64,000 nucleotides of DNA from Pontixanthobacter luteolus (GCF_009828095.1 NZ_WTYP01000001.1:1302001-1366000), one strand, 5' to 3'. Positions 34,339 through 43,466 are shown, counted from the first letter of the stretch. Notes: a model not told the origin generated them from the sequence alone. Numbers and translations are program-made.

Positions 34339-34805
34339 TTACCGACATCGCAAACGAGTTTCGTGACGCGCTCCCCGATGGCGGTGCGTTGCTCGCGCTC
34401 GACCTCGGAACAAAGACAATCGGCCTCGCAACCTGCGATGCAGGCTGGCAATTCGCGACCGCCGGAAAAACGCTGGAACGGGGCAAGTTCGGACGCGACC
34501 GTGACCGCCTGGCCGAGCTTGTCAAAGAACGCACGATCAGGGGTATGGTAATCGGCCTGCCCCGCAACATGGACGGCAGCGAGGGACCAAGGGCACAGGC
34601 CAGCCGCGCTTACGCTCGGAACCTGTCGGCTGCGTTCGAATTGCCGGTGCTTTTGTGGGACGAACGCTGGTCCACATCATCGGCAGAACGCGACATGATC
34701 GGTCAGGATATGAGCCGCCGCAAACGTGCGGAACGGATCGACAGCCACGCGGCGGCGGTTTTCCTGCAGGGCGCAATCGACGCGCTTGCCGGCGGCGTCC
34801 TCTAA
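34335..34805 (+). CDS. ruvX: Holliday junction resolvase-like RuvX (YqgF)
   Basis: A protein of the RNase H-like YqgF family, involved in pre-16S rRNA 5' maturation and/or Holliday junctions. 'LALDLGTKTIGLATCDAGWQFA' supplies the first catalytic Asp; 'MVIGLPRNMDGSEGPRA', 'LLWDERWSTSSAE' and 'RIDSHAAAVFLQGAID' complete the fold. The coding region almost certainly starts upstream of the TTG at 34389: the reading frame continues as ITDIANEFRDALPDGGALL, matching homologous N-termini, back to CTG at 34335. That CTG overlaps the upstream stop (CTGA) and has GGAG 9 bases before it. No ATG, GTG or TTG is available, so a CTG (or ATT) start is likely; 156 residues. Confidence 0.82.
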   Translation: MITDIANEFRDALPDGGALLALDLGTKTIGLATCDAGWQFATAGKTLERGKFGRDRDRLAELVKERTIRGMVIGLPRNMDGSEGPRAQASRAYARNLSAAFELPVLLWDERWSTSSAERDMIGQDMSRRKRAERIDSHAAAVFLQGAIDALAGGVL

Positions 34806-34871
34806 TCGTTCACCCACGCTTTTGCGAAAACTACCATTGAATTGAACGGCCCACAGGATAACAGCGTCACC

Positions 34872-35318
34872 ATGTCCGAGCCCCACAAATTCGATCCAAG
34901 CCAGGCCGCGCAATTCATGCTCCGCCATGGGCACTCTTCTGCGCTGGGTCTTGAATATCATGATCACGGGGATGACTGGGTCGAACTGGAGCTGCCTTGG
35001 CGCGAAGATCTGGTGGGCGAAGCCGACCAGGAAATTCTCGCATCGGGCCCGATCATCAGCCTGCTCGACATGGCGTCCGGCCTCTCGATCTGGACTGCGA
35101 ACGGCAAATTCGTAGGCATTGCAACGATGGACCTGCGGGTGGATTATCAGCGCCCTGCCCGTGCTCGCAGCGCAGTGATTGCGCATGTGGAATGCTACCG
35201 CCTCACCAAATCAGCGGCCTTCGTTCGCGGTTACGCGCATGATGGCGATCCGGAAGATACGGTTGCAACCATGTCTGCGGTGTTCATGTCGATCAGTGGG
35301 GAGACGCGCAATGTCTGA
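34872..35318 (+). CDS. PaaI-family hotdog thioesterase (first of two)
   Basis: A 148-residue single hotdog domain. 'FMLRHGHSSALGLEYHDHGDDWVELELPWREDLVGEADQEILASGPIISLLDMASGLSIW' holds the conserved helix with Asp near the end ('LLDMASG'), the usual catalytic acid of the PaaI group. Probably hydrolyses a CoA thioester; the acyl group is unknown. The ATG at 34872 is preferred over an upstream TTG lacking a ribosome site. It overlaps the next thioesterase gene by 8 bases, suggesting a hetero-oligomer or coordinated pair. Confidence 0.85.
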   Translation: MSEPHKFDPSQAAQFMLRHGHSSALGLEYHDHGDDWVELELPWREDLVGEADQEILASGPIISLLDMASGLSIWTANGKFVGIATMDLRVDYQRPARARSAVIAHVECYRLTKSAAFVRGYAHDGDPEDTVATMSAVFMSISGETRNV

Positions 35319-35712
35319 TGCAAGCACAGACCTAACCCCTTATGCGAAATCCATCGGCATCCGGATCGAGGGTGAAGAAGACGGCGCCCCCGTCCTCGCA
35401 TTTGAGTTTACCGGTGATGTAGAGGGACGCCCGGAACATCTTCATGGCGGCGCGACCAGCGGCCTGCTGGAAACCGCAGGATATGCGCTGCTGCGCAAGG
35501 AATTGCAGCAGCGGGGCCGGACCCACCGGCTTAAACCGATCAACATCACGGTCCAGTTTCTGTCTGCGGGGAAGCGCCGCACGACCTATGCCAAGGGCCG
35601 GATCACCAAGCTAGGCCGGCGAAACGCCAATATCTCTGTAGAAGCATGGCAGGATGACCGCGACAGGCCAATTGCCACCGCCATCATGAATATCCTGATG
35701 GCAGGGGAATAG
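35311..35712 (+). CDS. PaaI-family hotdog thioesterase (second of two)
   Basis: A 133-residue hotdog protein: 'EHLHGGATSGLLETAGYALLRKELQQRGRTHRLKPINITVQFLSAGKRRTTYAKGRITKLGRRNANISVEAW'. The 'H-G-G-A' motif at the start of the central helix is well kept; the helix ends with Glu ('LLETAG') instead of the Asp in the neighbour. Ends 'IATAIMNILMAGE'. The two tandem genes differ enough to be ancient duplicates. It is convergent with the penicillin-binding protein, 7 bases away. Confidence 0.85.
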   Translation: MSDASTDLTPYAKSIGIRIEGEEDGAPVLAFEFTGDVEGRPEHLHGGATSGLLETAGYALLRKELQQRGRTHRLKPINITVQFLSAGKRRTTYAKGRITKLGRRNANISVEAWQDDRDRPIATAIMNILMAGE

Positions 35713-35719
35713 CTCCGCG

Positions 35720-37942
35720 CTAGTTTCGCGGTGCCCGATCGTCTTCCGACCTTCCCGGATTGACCACCAGCCCGTTATCATCGAGCCGGATTTCCAGCGG
35801 CACGCCTTCGACCTGAGTTGAAATGGTCACCCCCTCGCCTTCATCGATGCGCAGACGCGATCCATTGTCATCGAGAGGGATATCTTCGAGGTTGGGCACG
35901 TCCAGCGGCTGGACCGGGCCTTCGGGATTGGTGGGTGTTGGCACAGCCTCCACAGCCGTTGCACCGATAGCCTGGCGCATGAAATCGCGCCAGATACGCG
36001 CAGGAAGCCCGCCGCCACTGACCCCCGCGAGCGGTGAATTATCGTCATTCCCGATCCACACGCCGACCACCAGATCGCCCGCATAGCCGACGAACAGCGC
36101 ATCACGGTTGTTCTGGCTGGTCCCGGTTTTTCCGAAATTGGGCACGCTCAAGACAGCAGCCCTGCCAGTGCCCCGGTTCACCGCAGTCCGAAGCATCTGT
36201 TCCATGTCGGCATGCGAGGACGAGGACATGCTGCCCGGCATGTTCCACAACCAGTCGAACCATCCCTGCTCTTCGCGCGGGAAAGCGTGCGGTTCGATTG
36301 GATAACTGTTTGCCGCAACTCCGGCATACGCTGCGGTGAGTTCAAGCAAGGTTACTGTCGACGTGCCCAGCGCCACGCTTGGGTCGCCAGCCGGCATCGG
36401 GGATGATATGCCGTATTCACGGGCTTTCTCACGCACCGCTTCATCGCCCAACTGGTTGAACAACCGTACTGCTGCGACATTGCTCGACCGGGCAAAAGCA
36501 TCTTCCAGCGTGATATTGGCCGAATATCGCTCACCCGCATTTTTTGGCCTGTAGGAGCCGGCTTCTATTGCAGAATTGTCGATCAGGTCATCGGGTTCCA
36601 TCCCCGCATCAAGCGCTGCCAGCCAGACGAACAATTTGAAGGTCGAGCCGGGCTGCCGCTTTGCCTGAGTAGCGCGGTTGAAGGTCGATTTGCTGTAATC
36701 CTTGCCGCCGATCATGGCGACGACCTCACCATTCTTCCGCATCGCCACCAGCGCGATTTGCGCATCGCCTAGCCGGGCATTTTTGACGACCCTGCCCGCG
36801 ATATTTTGCAGCCGAGAATCGAGCGTGGTCGTAACCTGCTGGCTGGAATATCCGCCGCCGGCCAGATCGCGCGCCTCGGGTAGCGCCCAATCGGCGAAAT
36901 ATGTGCCCGTCGGCAAATCCCGGATGGTCCGGCTGTCGACCTTGGGAAATGGCATCGCTCTGGCTTCGTTCTCTGTCAGATAACCTGCCGCGACCATGGC
37001 ATTCTTGACCATGACCATGCGGTTCTTGGCCCGGTCGTAATGGCGTGTCGGTGCGAAGCGCGATGGGGCTTGCACAAGGCCCGCCAGCATCGCTGCCTGT
37101 TCCGGTTTCAGGTTCTCGGGATGGCGATAGAAATAGTGCAGCGATGCGGCGCGAAGACCGTAGACATTATCTCCGAAATACGCGTTGGAGAGGTAGCGTT
37201 CGAGGATCTCCTCCTTCGTCAGCCAGGCTTCCAGCCAGAACGCGATCAGCATTTCGCGAGCCTTGCGCGAGAGGGTCTGATCCGGCGTAAGGAACGTGAA
37301 TTTAGCCAATTGCTGTGTGATGGTGCTGCCGCCTTGCATCGGTCCGCCGGACACGCGCGCCCATACTGCCCGGCCCAAGCCGCGCGGATCAACACCCCAA
37401 TGGTCAAAGAAACGCCGGTCCTCGATCGCGAGAAATGCCTCGGTCACGTGATCAGGCAGTTTTTGCAGGTCCACCGGTTCGCCCATGATCGCGCCATTGC
37501 GCGCGATCGGGGTCCCATCCGCCGCCAGCAGGGTGATCTGCGGCGGGGCGATCGGTTCAAGCGATTTCGACAGCGGAGCAGTGACCGCCAGCCACGCAAC
37601 GATCAGGAAAAATGATAGAAGAAGCGCTGCAACAATACGCGCGATCCACCAGCGCTTGCGGCGCTGGCGCCAATAACGCGGCTGCCACCACCGGTGACGC
37701 GTTCGATCGGGCGCCACGACCTGACCGTCGATCTGATCCAGCCGTTCGTCCCACGCATCGAAATCAGGCCTGGTCGCGCGGGGCGTAGCACGCGGCGTTT
37801 CGTGCAGATCGAAATCGTCGTCATCATCTGCCCAGGCGCTCCCGTAGGGCTCCTGCACGGAATAATAGTCGTTGCCGCGCGGCTCCGTTTCCGGAGACGC
37901 ACGCCGGCCATTTTTCAGAAAGCTCAGAAAGCGCGCAACCAT
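35720..37942 (-). CDS. Class A penicillin-binding protein (PBP1A family)
   Basis: A 740-residue bifunctional peptidoglycan synthase. A charged cytoplasmic N-terminus (acidic cluster at 39-50) and a membrane segment at about 100-120 precede the GT51 glycosyltransferase (Glu174 in 'AIEDRRFFDHWGVDP', and 'QGGSTITQQLAK' 203-214) and the transpeptidase, with Ser433-x2-Lys436 ('PGSTFKLF'), 'SSN' 486-488 and 'KTGTS' 605-609. All catalytic motifs are intact. C-terminal residues after 690 form an acidic tail. A 7-bp-arm dyad lies just before the start codon (37950-37967). Confidence 0.95.
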   Translation of the reverse strand: MVARFLSFLKNGRRASPETEPRGNDYYSVQEPYGSAWADDDDDFDLHETPRATPRATRPDFDAWDERLDQIDGQVVAPDRTRHRWWQPRYWRQRRKRWWIARIVAALLLSFFLIVAWLAVTAPLSKSLEPIAPPQITLLAADGTPIARNGAIMGEPVDLQKLPDHVTEAFLAIEDRRFFDHWGVDPRGLGRAVWARVSGGPMQGGSTITQQLAKFTFLTPDQTLSRKAREMLIAFWLEAWLTKEEILERYLSNAYFGDNVYGLRAASLHYFYRHPENLKPEQAAMLAGLVQAPSRFAPTRHYDRAKNRMVMVKNAMVAAGYLTENEARAMPFPKVDSRTIRDLPTGTYFADWALPEARDLAGGGYSSQQVTTTLDSRLQNIAGRVVKNARLGDAQIALVAMRKNGEVVAMIGGKDYSKSTFNRATQAKRQPGSTFKLFVWLAALDAGMEPDDLIDNSAIEAGSYRPKNAGERYSANITLEDAFARSSNVAAVRLFNQLGDEAVREKAREYGISSPMPAGDPSVALGTSTVTLLELTAAYAGVAANSYPIEPHAFPREEQGWFDWLWNMPGSMSSSSHADMEQMLRTAVNRGTGRAAVLSVPNFGKTGTSQNNRDALFVGYAGDLVVGVWIGNDDNSPLAGVSGGGLPARIWRDFMRQAIGATAVEAVPTPTNPEGPVQPLDVPNLEDIPLDDNGSRLRIDEGEGVTISTQVEGVPLEIRLDDNGLVVNPGRSEDDRAPRN

Positions 37943-37949
37943 TACAACT

Positions 37950-37967
37950 GTATTAGCAGACTAATAC
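37950..37967. promoter_or_regulatory. Small inverted repeat at the start of the PBP gene
   Basis: GTATTAG (37950-37956) and CTAATAC (37961-37967) are perfect arms around CAGA, 7 bases upstream of the PBP start codon. It lies in the 45-base gap after cobS. No ribosome site is visible for the PBP, so this could be an operator or an RNA hairpin over the translation start. Confidence 0.4.
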
Positions 37968-37987
37968 GCTGAATGCGAGACGCAATT

Positions 37988-38971
37988 TCAGCCTTTCGAG
38001 ACAACACTCTCGGGCAATTCGGTGCCGAACACGCGCTGATAATATTCAGCCACCAACATACGTTCTGCCTCGTCACATTTATTCAGGAAACTGAGACGGA
38101 ACGCGAAGCCGACATCCTTGAAGATGGCCGTGTTCTGCGCCCAGGTGATGACCGTACGCGGGCTCATCACGGTGGAGATATCGCCGTTCATGAAACCCTG
38201 ACGGGTTAGGTCGGCAACCTTGATCATGTCGGCGATCTGCTTGCGGTCGGTGTCCGGGTTCTTCGCAGATACGATGTCCAACTCGGTCTCGGCGGGCAGA
38301 TAATTCAGGCCGACAACGATGTTCCAACGGTCCATCTGGCCCTGGTTGATCTGCTGGGTGCCATGATAAAGCCCGCTGGTATCGCCCAGTCCCACCGTGT
38401 TGGCGGTGGCGAACAGGCGGAAATTCGGATCCGGGCGGATCACGCGGTTCTGGTCGAGCAGCGTCAGCTTGCCCTCTGTTTCAAGGACACGCTGAATCAC
38501 GAACATCACGTCGGGGCGGCCAGCGTCGTATTCGTCGAACACGAGTGCCACCGGATGCTGGAGAGCCCACGGCAGCAGACCTTCGCGGAATTCAGTGACC
38601 TGCAATCCGTCACGCAGGACAATGGCATCCCGTCCGACAAGATCGATACGGCTGATATGCGCATCGAGGTTGATGCGGATACATGGCCAATTGAGGCGCG
38701 CTGCGACCTGTTCGATGTGGGTCGACTTACCCGTGCCGTGATAGCCCTGCACCATCACCCGGCGATTGTGCGCAAAACCGGCGAGGATCGCGAGTGTCGT
38801 GTCCGGGTCGAACACATAGCTTGCGTCGAAATCGGGAACGCGTTCATCCGCTTCGCTGAAGGCCGGAACCTGCCAGTCGATATCGATGCCGAATGTGTCG
38901 CGCACATCAACAGTGGTATCGGGCGCGGCCAGCGATGTCTTGGAGGTCGGGTCGAAAGTCTTGTCTGTCAT
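37988..38971 (-). CDS. cobS: CobS-type AAA+ ATPase (cobaltochelatase subunit family)
   Basis: A 327-residue MoxR/CobS-family ATPase. Walker A 'GYHGTGKST' (76-84), Walker B '[10 protein letters not shown]' (Asp146-Glu147), sensor '[31 protein letters not shown]'. It is nearly full length and closely similar in layout to CobS, which with CobT and CobN inserts cobalt in aerobic B12 synthesis. Note that cobT is not next to it: the PBP gene follows on the same strand. No B12 genes are in the window. It may serve another chelatase-like or unrelated substrate. Confidence 0.9.
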   Translation of the reverse strand: MTDKTFDPTSKTSLAAPDTTVDVRDTFGIDIDWQVPAFSEADERVPDFDASYVFDPDTTLAILAGFAHNRRVMVQGYHGTGKSTHIEQVAARLNWPCIRINLDAHISRIDLVGRDAIVLRDGLQVTEFREGLLPWALQHPVALVFDEYDAGRPDVMFVIQRVLETEGKLTLLDQNRVIRPDPNFRLFATANTVGLGDTSGLYHGTQQINQGQMDRWNIVVGLNYLPAETELDIVSAKNPDTDRKQIADMIKVADLTRQGFMNGDISTVMSPRTVITWAQNTAIFKDVGFAFRLSFLNKCDEAERMLVAEYYQRVFGTELPESVVSKG

Positions 38972-39062
38972 ATCGCCGCAACGCCTAGCGGCGCGATAGG
39001 GTCCCTGCAAGCGCTGACACAATAACATTCCCTTGACCGCGGATTAGCCTATATTCGCCAAG

Positions 39063-39908
39063 ATGCCTCTGCCGCTTCCATCCGATTATATTCGCACGAA
39101 ATTGGTGGACCGTGTGCGCGCGGTTTTTAACGACACCGCTTCGGGTGAAAAGCCTGTTCCGCCGTCCGATGATGCGTTGTTCGCAAAGGATTCCCCGATC
39201 CGGCTGGTTCATGCCGATGCTGTCTCGATGATGATCGGCGGTATTCGGAGCCTGCTGCTGCAGATGCTGCACCCCCACGCGCTGCAAGGGGTGCTGGATC
39301 ATTCAAACTTTCGTGAAGACATGCATGGCCGGCTGCGGCGGACCGCAAAATTCATTGCGGTAACGACCTTTGGCCACAGGGATGAAGCGGAAAAGGTGAT
39401 CGAAAGGGTCAACCGGATCCATGCCGCGGTCGCGGGTACACTTCCCGATGGGACGCCCTATTCAGCGCAAAACCCGCGCACGCTGGCATGGGTTCACGTG
39501 GCGGAGGCGACCAGCTTTCTCGACGCCTACCTGCAATATGTCCGCCCTGGGATGAGCTTGGCCGATCAGGACGAGTATTTCCGTCAATTCGCCGTGATAG
39601 CGAAAAAGCTGGGCGCAGAACCTGTCCCGGAAAACAAAAGGGAGGCGGACGCCTTGATGCGGGAATTTCGCACCGAGCTTCGCCCTTCTGCAGAGGCCGG
39701 ACAGGTCGCTGATCTGGTCCTGACACAGCGGCCTGAGGGGACACCGCCCGGCGTGCAGCAGATGCTCGGAACCGCCGCAGTCGACATGCTGCCCGCCTAT
39801 GCCCGCTCGATGCTCGGCCTGAGCAGCCCGGGGATCACCGCGATCCCGGCAAAATTGGCCGCACGCACTGCCGGACGAACACTGCGCTGGGCATTTCGGC
39901 AGGGCTGA
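39063..39908 (+). CDS. Oxygenase MpaB family protein (DUF2236)
   Basis: A 281-residue protein of the DUF2236/MpaB/latex-clearing-protein-related family, members of which bind heme b. Conserved blocks: 'RLVHADAVSMMIGGIRSLLLQMLHPHALQGVLDHSNFREDMHGRLRRTAKFIAVTTFG' with candidate heme His residues (HPHA), 'VNRIHAAVAGTLPDGTPYSAQNPRTLAWVHVAEATSFLDAY', typical of DUF2236. The substrate is unknown; related fungal MpaB cleaves a polyketide side chain. No signal peptide. Flanked by cobS (divergent) and the J-domain gene (convergent). Confidence 0.87.
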   Translation: MPLPLPSDYIRTKLVDRVRAVFNDTASGEKPVPPSDDALFAKDSPIRLVHADAVSMMIGGIRSLLLQMLHPHALQGVLDHSNFREDMHGRLRRTAKFIAVTTFGHRDEAEKVIERVNRIHAAVAGTLPDGTPYSAQNPRTLAWVHVAEATSFLDAYLQYVRPGMSLADQDEYFRQFAVIAKKLGAEPVPENKREADALMREFRTELRPSAEAGQVADLVLTQRPEGTPPGVQQMLGTAAVDMLPAYARSMLGLSSPGITAIPAKLAARTAGRTLRWAFRQG

Positions 39909-39959
39909 CCGGGCCAAGCAAAAGTATCGCGATGGCCGAACATATTTCAGGCTCTTAAA

Positions 39960-40547
39960 TCAGGCGAAAGCGGCGCTTTTCCTCAGCAACTGGTACGCAT
40001 CGACGACTTTCCCCAAACGCGCCTCGTGGCTTCGGTCGCCGCCATTGCGGTCCGGGTGATAGCGCCGGACAAGTTCCGAATACCGCCGGCGCAGCTTCTG
40101 CCGGTCAATATCGACTTTGAGCCCCATGACATTCAGCGCCTCCCGCTCGTGCGGGGTGAAACGCCCATATTCGGCCGTGTTTCCCGCGGCGCGCGCCCTG
40201 ATATCTGCGGCCCGTCCGCCAATCGCATCGAGCGGGTCGCTGAAATCAGCCCAGCGCGGCATCCCGTCGATCCCGGCATCGGGGCGAAAGGCCCTGCTCT
40301 CGCTCGCCCAGCCTGCGGCAGGTGACTGGGCTGCCAGAATTTCTTCGGCATTCATGCCTTCGAACCAGTCGTACCCGGAGTTGAATTCGCGCACGTGCTC
40401 CAAGCAGAACCAGCGCCATTCACCCGGCCCATCAAAACTGTTTCCGCGCGATCCCGGGGCGCGGAATTCCCCCGCCTCCCTGCATCCGGGCGCCTGGCAT
40501 TCTTGCCCTACATCTTCAAACCGACCATGGAACCTGTCACCGCGCAT
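39960..40547 (-). CDS. J-domain protein
   Basis: A 195-residue protein with the J domain at the C-terminus: 'VMGLKVDIDRQKLRRRYSELVRRYHPDRNGGDRSHEARLGKVVDAYQLLRKSA', with the invariant HPD (residues ~164-166) for stimulating Hsp70. The N-terminal half (residues 10-70) has paired Cys ('QECQAPGCREAGEFRAPGS' and 'RWFCLEHVREFN'), suggesting a small zinc-binding domain. It is divergent from bolA. The bolA/J-domain pairing with cobS is a recurring alphaproteobacterial context. Specific client unknown. Confidence 0.9.
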   Translation of the reverse strand: MRGDRFHGRFEDVGQECQAPGCREAGEFRAPGSRGNSFDGPGEWRWFCLEHVREFNSGYDWFEGMNAEEILAAQSPAAGWASESRAFRPDAGIDGMPRWADFSDPLDAIGGRAADIRARAAGNTAEYGRFTPHEREALNVMGLKVDIDRQKLRRRYSELVRRYHPDRNGGDRSHEARLGKVVDAYQLLRKSAAFA

Positions 40548-40600
40548 AGGGCTTTAGGATGGGGAGCCCTGCTGAAATTGCAAATCTGGAGTTTGACCTG

Positions 40601-40867
40601 ATGACCGTTGCCCAAGAAATGGAAACCTTGCTGAAGGGCGCGTTCGCCCCGTCAAAGCTGGAAATTATCAACGACAGCGCCAAACATTCCGGCCACTCCG
40701 GCGATGATGGCAGCGGGGAATCGCATTTCACCATCGTTATCGAGAGTGAACATTTTTCCGGCGTGTCACGGCTGAACCGGCAGCGCAAGATCAATGGCGC
40801 GTTGGGTGATATACCGGGGCAGCGGGTACACGCGCTCGCGATCAAGGCCAGTGCCCCTGATGAATAA
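40601..40867 (+). CDS. BolA family protein
   Basis: An 88-residue BolA fold protein: 'LLKGAFAPSKLEIINDSAKHSGHSGDDGSGESHFTIVIESEHFSGVSRLNRQRKINGALGDIPGQRVHALAIKAS'. The His in 'HSGHSG' and the C-terminal His ('VHALAIKA') are the Fe-S/glutaredoxin-partner ligands in this family. BolA proteins act with monothiol glutaredoxins in Fe-S trafficking. I start at ATG 40601 with GGAG 9 bases upstream. It overlaps the pirin gene by 8 bases. Confidence 0.9.
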   Translation: MTVAQEMETLLKGAFAPSKLEIINDSAKHSGHSGDDGSGESHFTIVIESEHFSGVSRLNRQRKINGALGDIPGQRVHALAIKASAPDE

Positions 40868-41750
40868 TATCGTCGAACAGACCATCACACCGGCCACGCA
40901 CGACCTTGGTGCGTTCGAAGTGCGCCGCGCGATACCTTCCAGAGATCGCACCATGGTTGGTCCGTTCATCTTCGTCGACCAATTCGGTCCCGGCTCGCTC
41001 GATATCGGAACCGGAATGGATGTTCGCCCGCATCCGCACATCAATCTCTCCACCGTCACATGGCTGTTCCAGGGCGCTATCGATCACCGAGATTCCATTG
41101 GCAGCTATTCGACCATTCGGCCGGGTCAGGTGAACCTGATGACAGCAGGCAGCGGCATCGTTCATTCAGAACGCAGCCCGCAGGCCGAACGTGACGCAGG
41201 GCCGCAGCTTTATGGAATGCAAACCTGGCTCGCGCTGCCTGATGGCCGTGAAGAAATCGACCCCGCTTTCGAGGCTGTTTCGGACCTGCCGGTGATCGAG
41301 GGAGGCGGTGCCAAGGCGATCGTCATCATGGGTGACCTGTGGGGTCAGCGGGCGGAAACCACCACGCACGCAGAAACGATTTACGCCGAGATTGTCCTTT
41401 CCCCGTCAGGATCGATCCCGATCGATGACAGCGCAGACGAACGCGCGTTGATGCTGGTCGGTGGCGAGGCAGAGATCAATGGGCAAGCCCTAGGCCTTTA
41501 TCAGCTGACGGTGCTGAAGCCCGGAACAACGATGACCCTTGCCTGCAAATCAGGCGGGCGCGTCATGTATCTTGGCGGCGAAGCATTTGCCAGCAAGCGC
41601 CATGTGTGGTGGAACTTCGTCAGTTCCAGCCGCGAGCGAATCCAGCAGGCAAGGGAAGACTGGGACCAAGGCAGGTTTGCAGAGGTACCCGGTGACAGAG
41701 ACGAATATATTCCCATCCCCGACACCCCAAAGACAGTGAGTTACCCATGA
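40860..41750 (+). CDS. Pirin family cupin protein
   Basis: A 296-residue bicupin. The N-terminal pirin domain has the metal site 'VRPHPHINLSTVTWLFQGAIDHRDSIGS' with His-x-His and the following His and Glu positions ('GSGIVHSERSPQ'). The C-terminal domain has the short cupin. Pirins are iron-binding; bacterial members act as quercetinases or as protein regulators. The start at 40860 overlaps bolA, and its stop overlaps the SDR gene (ATGA). Confidence 0.9.
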   Translation: MNNIVEQTITPATHDLGAFEVRRAIPSRDRTMVGPFIFVDQFGPGSLDIGTGMDVRPHPHINLSTVTWLFQGAIDHRDSIGSYSTIRPGQVNLMTAGSGIVHSERSPQAERDAGPQLYGMQTWLALPDGREEIDPAFEAVSDLPVIEGGGAKAIVIMGDLWGQRAETTTHAETIYAEIVLSPSGSIPIDDSADERALMLVGGEAEINGQALGLYQLTVLKPGTTMTLACKSGGRVMYLGGEAFASKRHVWWNFVSSSRERIQQAREDWDQGRFAEVPGDRDEYIPIPDTPKTVSYP

Positions 41751-42562
41751 GCTTCAAAGACAAGACCATCTGGATCACCGGCGCATCGTCGGGAATCGGA
41801 GAGGCGCTGGCCAGAGAATGGGCCTCGCGCGGCGCACGCATCATCCTCTCGGGACGCGACGAGAGCCGGCTTTCCGCAGTGGCTGAGAACCTCGGCACGG
41901 ATAGCCTGATCCTCCCCTTCGACGTGCGTGACGATGCCGCGATGCACGACGCCGTCACCAAGGCGACCGCATGGACGGGCAATGTCGATGTCTTTGTCGC
42001 CAATGCGGGTATTTCCCAGCGCAGCCAAGCGCTGAAAACCGACATGCAGGTGTACCGCGACATCATCGAAATCGATCTGACGGCCCAGATTGCAGCGACG
42101 CAGGCCCTACTGCCGCATATGGCGGAGCGCGGATCCGGCAATCTGGTCTTTATCAGTTCTATCGCGGGCAAGGTCGGCGTGCCGATGCGCACTGCCTATT
42201 GCGCCGCGAAATTCGGCCTCATCGGTTATGCTGATGCGCTGAGGGCCGAATTGTCCGTAAAAGGCGTGGAAGTGCACGTGATTGCGCCCGGCTCTGTCGC
42301 AACCAATGTCTCCCGCAATGCGCTGGCGGCAGACGGATCAAAGCGCGGTAAGAGCGATGATGTAATCGACAACGGTATCCCGCCCGCTGAAGCGGCCAAG
42401 ACTATGGTCGACGCGATCGAAGCCGGGCAGCGCGAAATCATCGTGGCACGCGGGATGGAAGAGGCGATGGGCGAGATGCGCCGCACCCCTGACCAATTGC
42501 TCGATCAGGTCGCCGGGATGGTCGCTGCCGGATATATGGAAAAAATGGAAGCGGATGGCTGA
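41747..42562 (+). CDS. Short-chain dehydrogenase/reductase
   Basis: A 271-residue classical SDR. Cofactor loop 'WITGASSGIGEALAREWASRG' (T-G-x3-G-x-G), 'VDVFVANAGISQRS' (N-A-G), catalytic Ser in 'NLVFISSIAGKVGVPMRT', and Tyr-x3-Lys in 'AYCAAKFGLIGYADAL'. 'LSGRDESRL' after strand 2 has an Arg, which suggests NADP(H). The substrate is unknown; the C-terminal region resembles DHRS7-like SDRs. Coupled to pirin upstream; overlaps the hydrolase gene downstream by 8 bases. Confidence 0.92.
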   Translation: MSFKDKTIWITGASSGIGEALAREWASRGARIILSGRDESRLSAVAENLGTDSLILPFDVRDDAAMHDAVTKATAWTGNVDVFVANAGISQRSQALKTDMQVYRDIIEIDLTAQIAATQALLPHMAERGSGNLVFISSIAGKVGVPMRTAYCAAKFGLIGYADALRAELSVKGVEVHVIAPGSVATNVSRNALAADGSKRGKSDDVIDNGIPPAEAAKTMVDAIEAGQREIIVARGMEEAMGEMRRTPDQLLDQVAGMVAAGYMEKMEADG

Positions 42563-43466
42563 CATGGCTCTCATCCAGAAACGCGTTGCGCTGGCCAACG
42601 GCATCGAACTGGACGTGGTCGATGAGGGGCCGCGCGGCGGTGAAACGCTGATTTTCCTGCATGGTTTTCCGGAATCGCACCGCACCTGGCGGCACCAGAT
42701 TCCGCATCTTTCGGACCGTTATCGCTGCATCGCGCCCGATCAGCGCGGATATCGCGCTTCGTCGCGTCCAGCCGGGATCGATGCCTATACCCCTGACAAG
42801 CTGATCGGGGATGTGTTCCTGCTCGCAGATGCTCTGGGCGTCGATAAATTTACGGTGGTTGGACATGATTGGGGCGGCGCGATTGCCTGGGGTGTGGCAA
42901 TCGGCGGTCAGGGCGCACGAGTAGAACGGGCGATTATTGCCAATGCGCCGCATCCGGTGATCTTTCAGAAGCTGTTATACACCAACCAGGTGCAGCGACA
43001 GGCGAGCCAGTACATGCGCGCTTTTCGCGATGCTGGTCATGATCCCTTTATCCGAGAACACGGCTTGGCCGAATTCCTCAGGCGCGAAGCCGAATGGGAA
43101 AGTGCGTCGGCAATGGAGCCGGAAGAACGCGCGGCGCAGCTGCGTGACTGGTCCGATCCGGAAACGGGCATTGCGATGCTGAATTGGTACCGCGCCAGCC
43201 AGATCGACGTGCCGCCTATGGACGCTCCGTTCGATGTGCCCGAAGGGTTTGCTCCGCCGATGTTACCCAATCTGGATATTCCCACGCTTGTCATATGGGC
43301 GCTCGACGACATGGCGCTGCCGCCGGAAAATCTGGATGGTCTGGATCGTGTGATCAAAGACCCGACATTGGTAAAAGTGCCCGATTGCGGACATTTCGTC
43401 CCGTGGGAGGCACCGGAAAAGGTCAACGCGGCTATCGACGATTTTCTTGGCCGGACAGGCGGCTGA
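42555..43466 (+). CDS. Alpha/beta hydrolase, epoxide-hydrolase-like
   Basis: A 303-residue alpha/beta hydrolase: oxyanion 'FLHGFPESHRTWRHQ' (HGFPES, typical of epoxide hydrolases), nucleophile 'VVGHDWGGAIAWG' with Asp, lid and C-terminal His in 'VPDCGHFVPWEAPE'. The Asp nucleophile in GHDWGG supports epoxide hydrolase or haloalkane dehalogenase chemistry over esterase. The substrate is unknown. It starts inside the SDR gene (ATG at 42555) and its stop abuts the stop of the convergent DUF2332 gene (TGA|TCA at 43464-43469). Confidence 0.9.
   Translation: MADMALIQKRVALANGIELDVVDEGPRGGETLIFLHGFPESHRTWRHQIPHLSDRYRCIAPDQRGYRASSRPAGIDAYTPDKLIGDVFLLADALGVDKFTVVGHDWGGAIAWGVAIGGQGARVERAIIANAPHPVIFQKLLYTNQVQRQASQYMRAFRDAGHDPFIREHGLAEFLRREAEWESASAMEPEERAAQLRDWSDPETGIAMLNWYRASQIDVPPMDAPFDVPEGFAPPMLPNLDIPTLVIWALDDMALPPENLDGLDRVIKDPTLVKVPDCGHFVPWEAPEKVNAAIDDFLGRTGG

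Noticed and set aside
40559-40600. Upstream ATG giving a 102-residue BolA
   Set aside because: The ATG at 40601 has a ribosome site and the family normally begins there; the extra residues are not conserved-looking.
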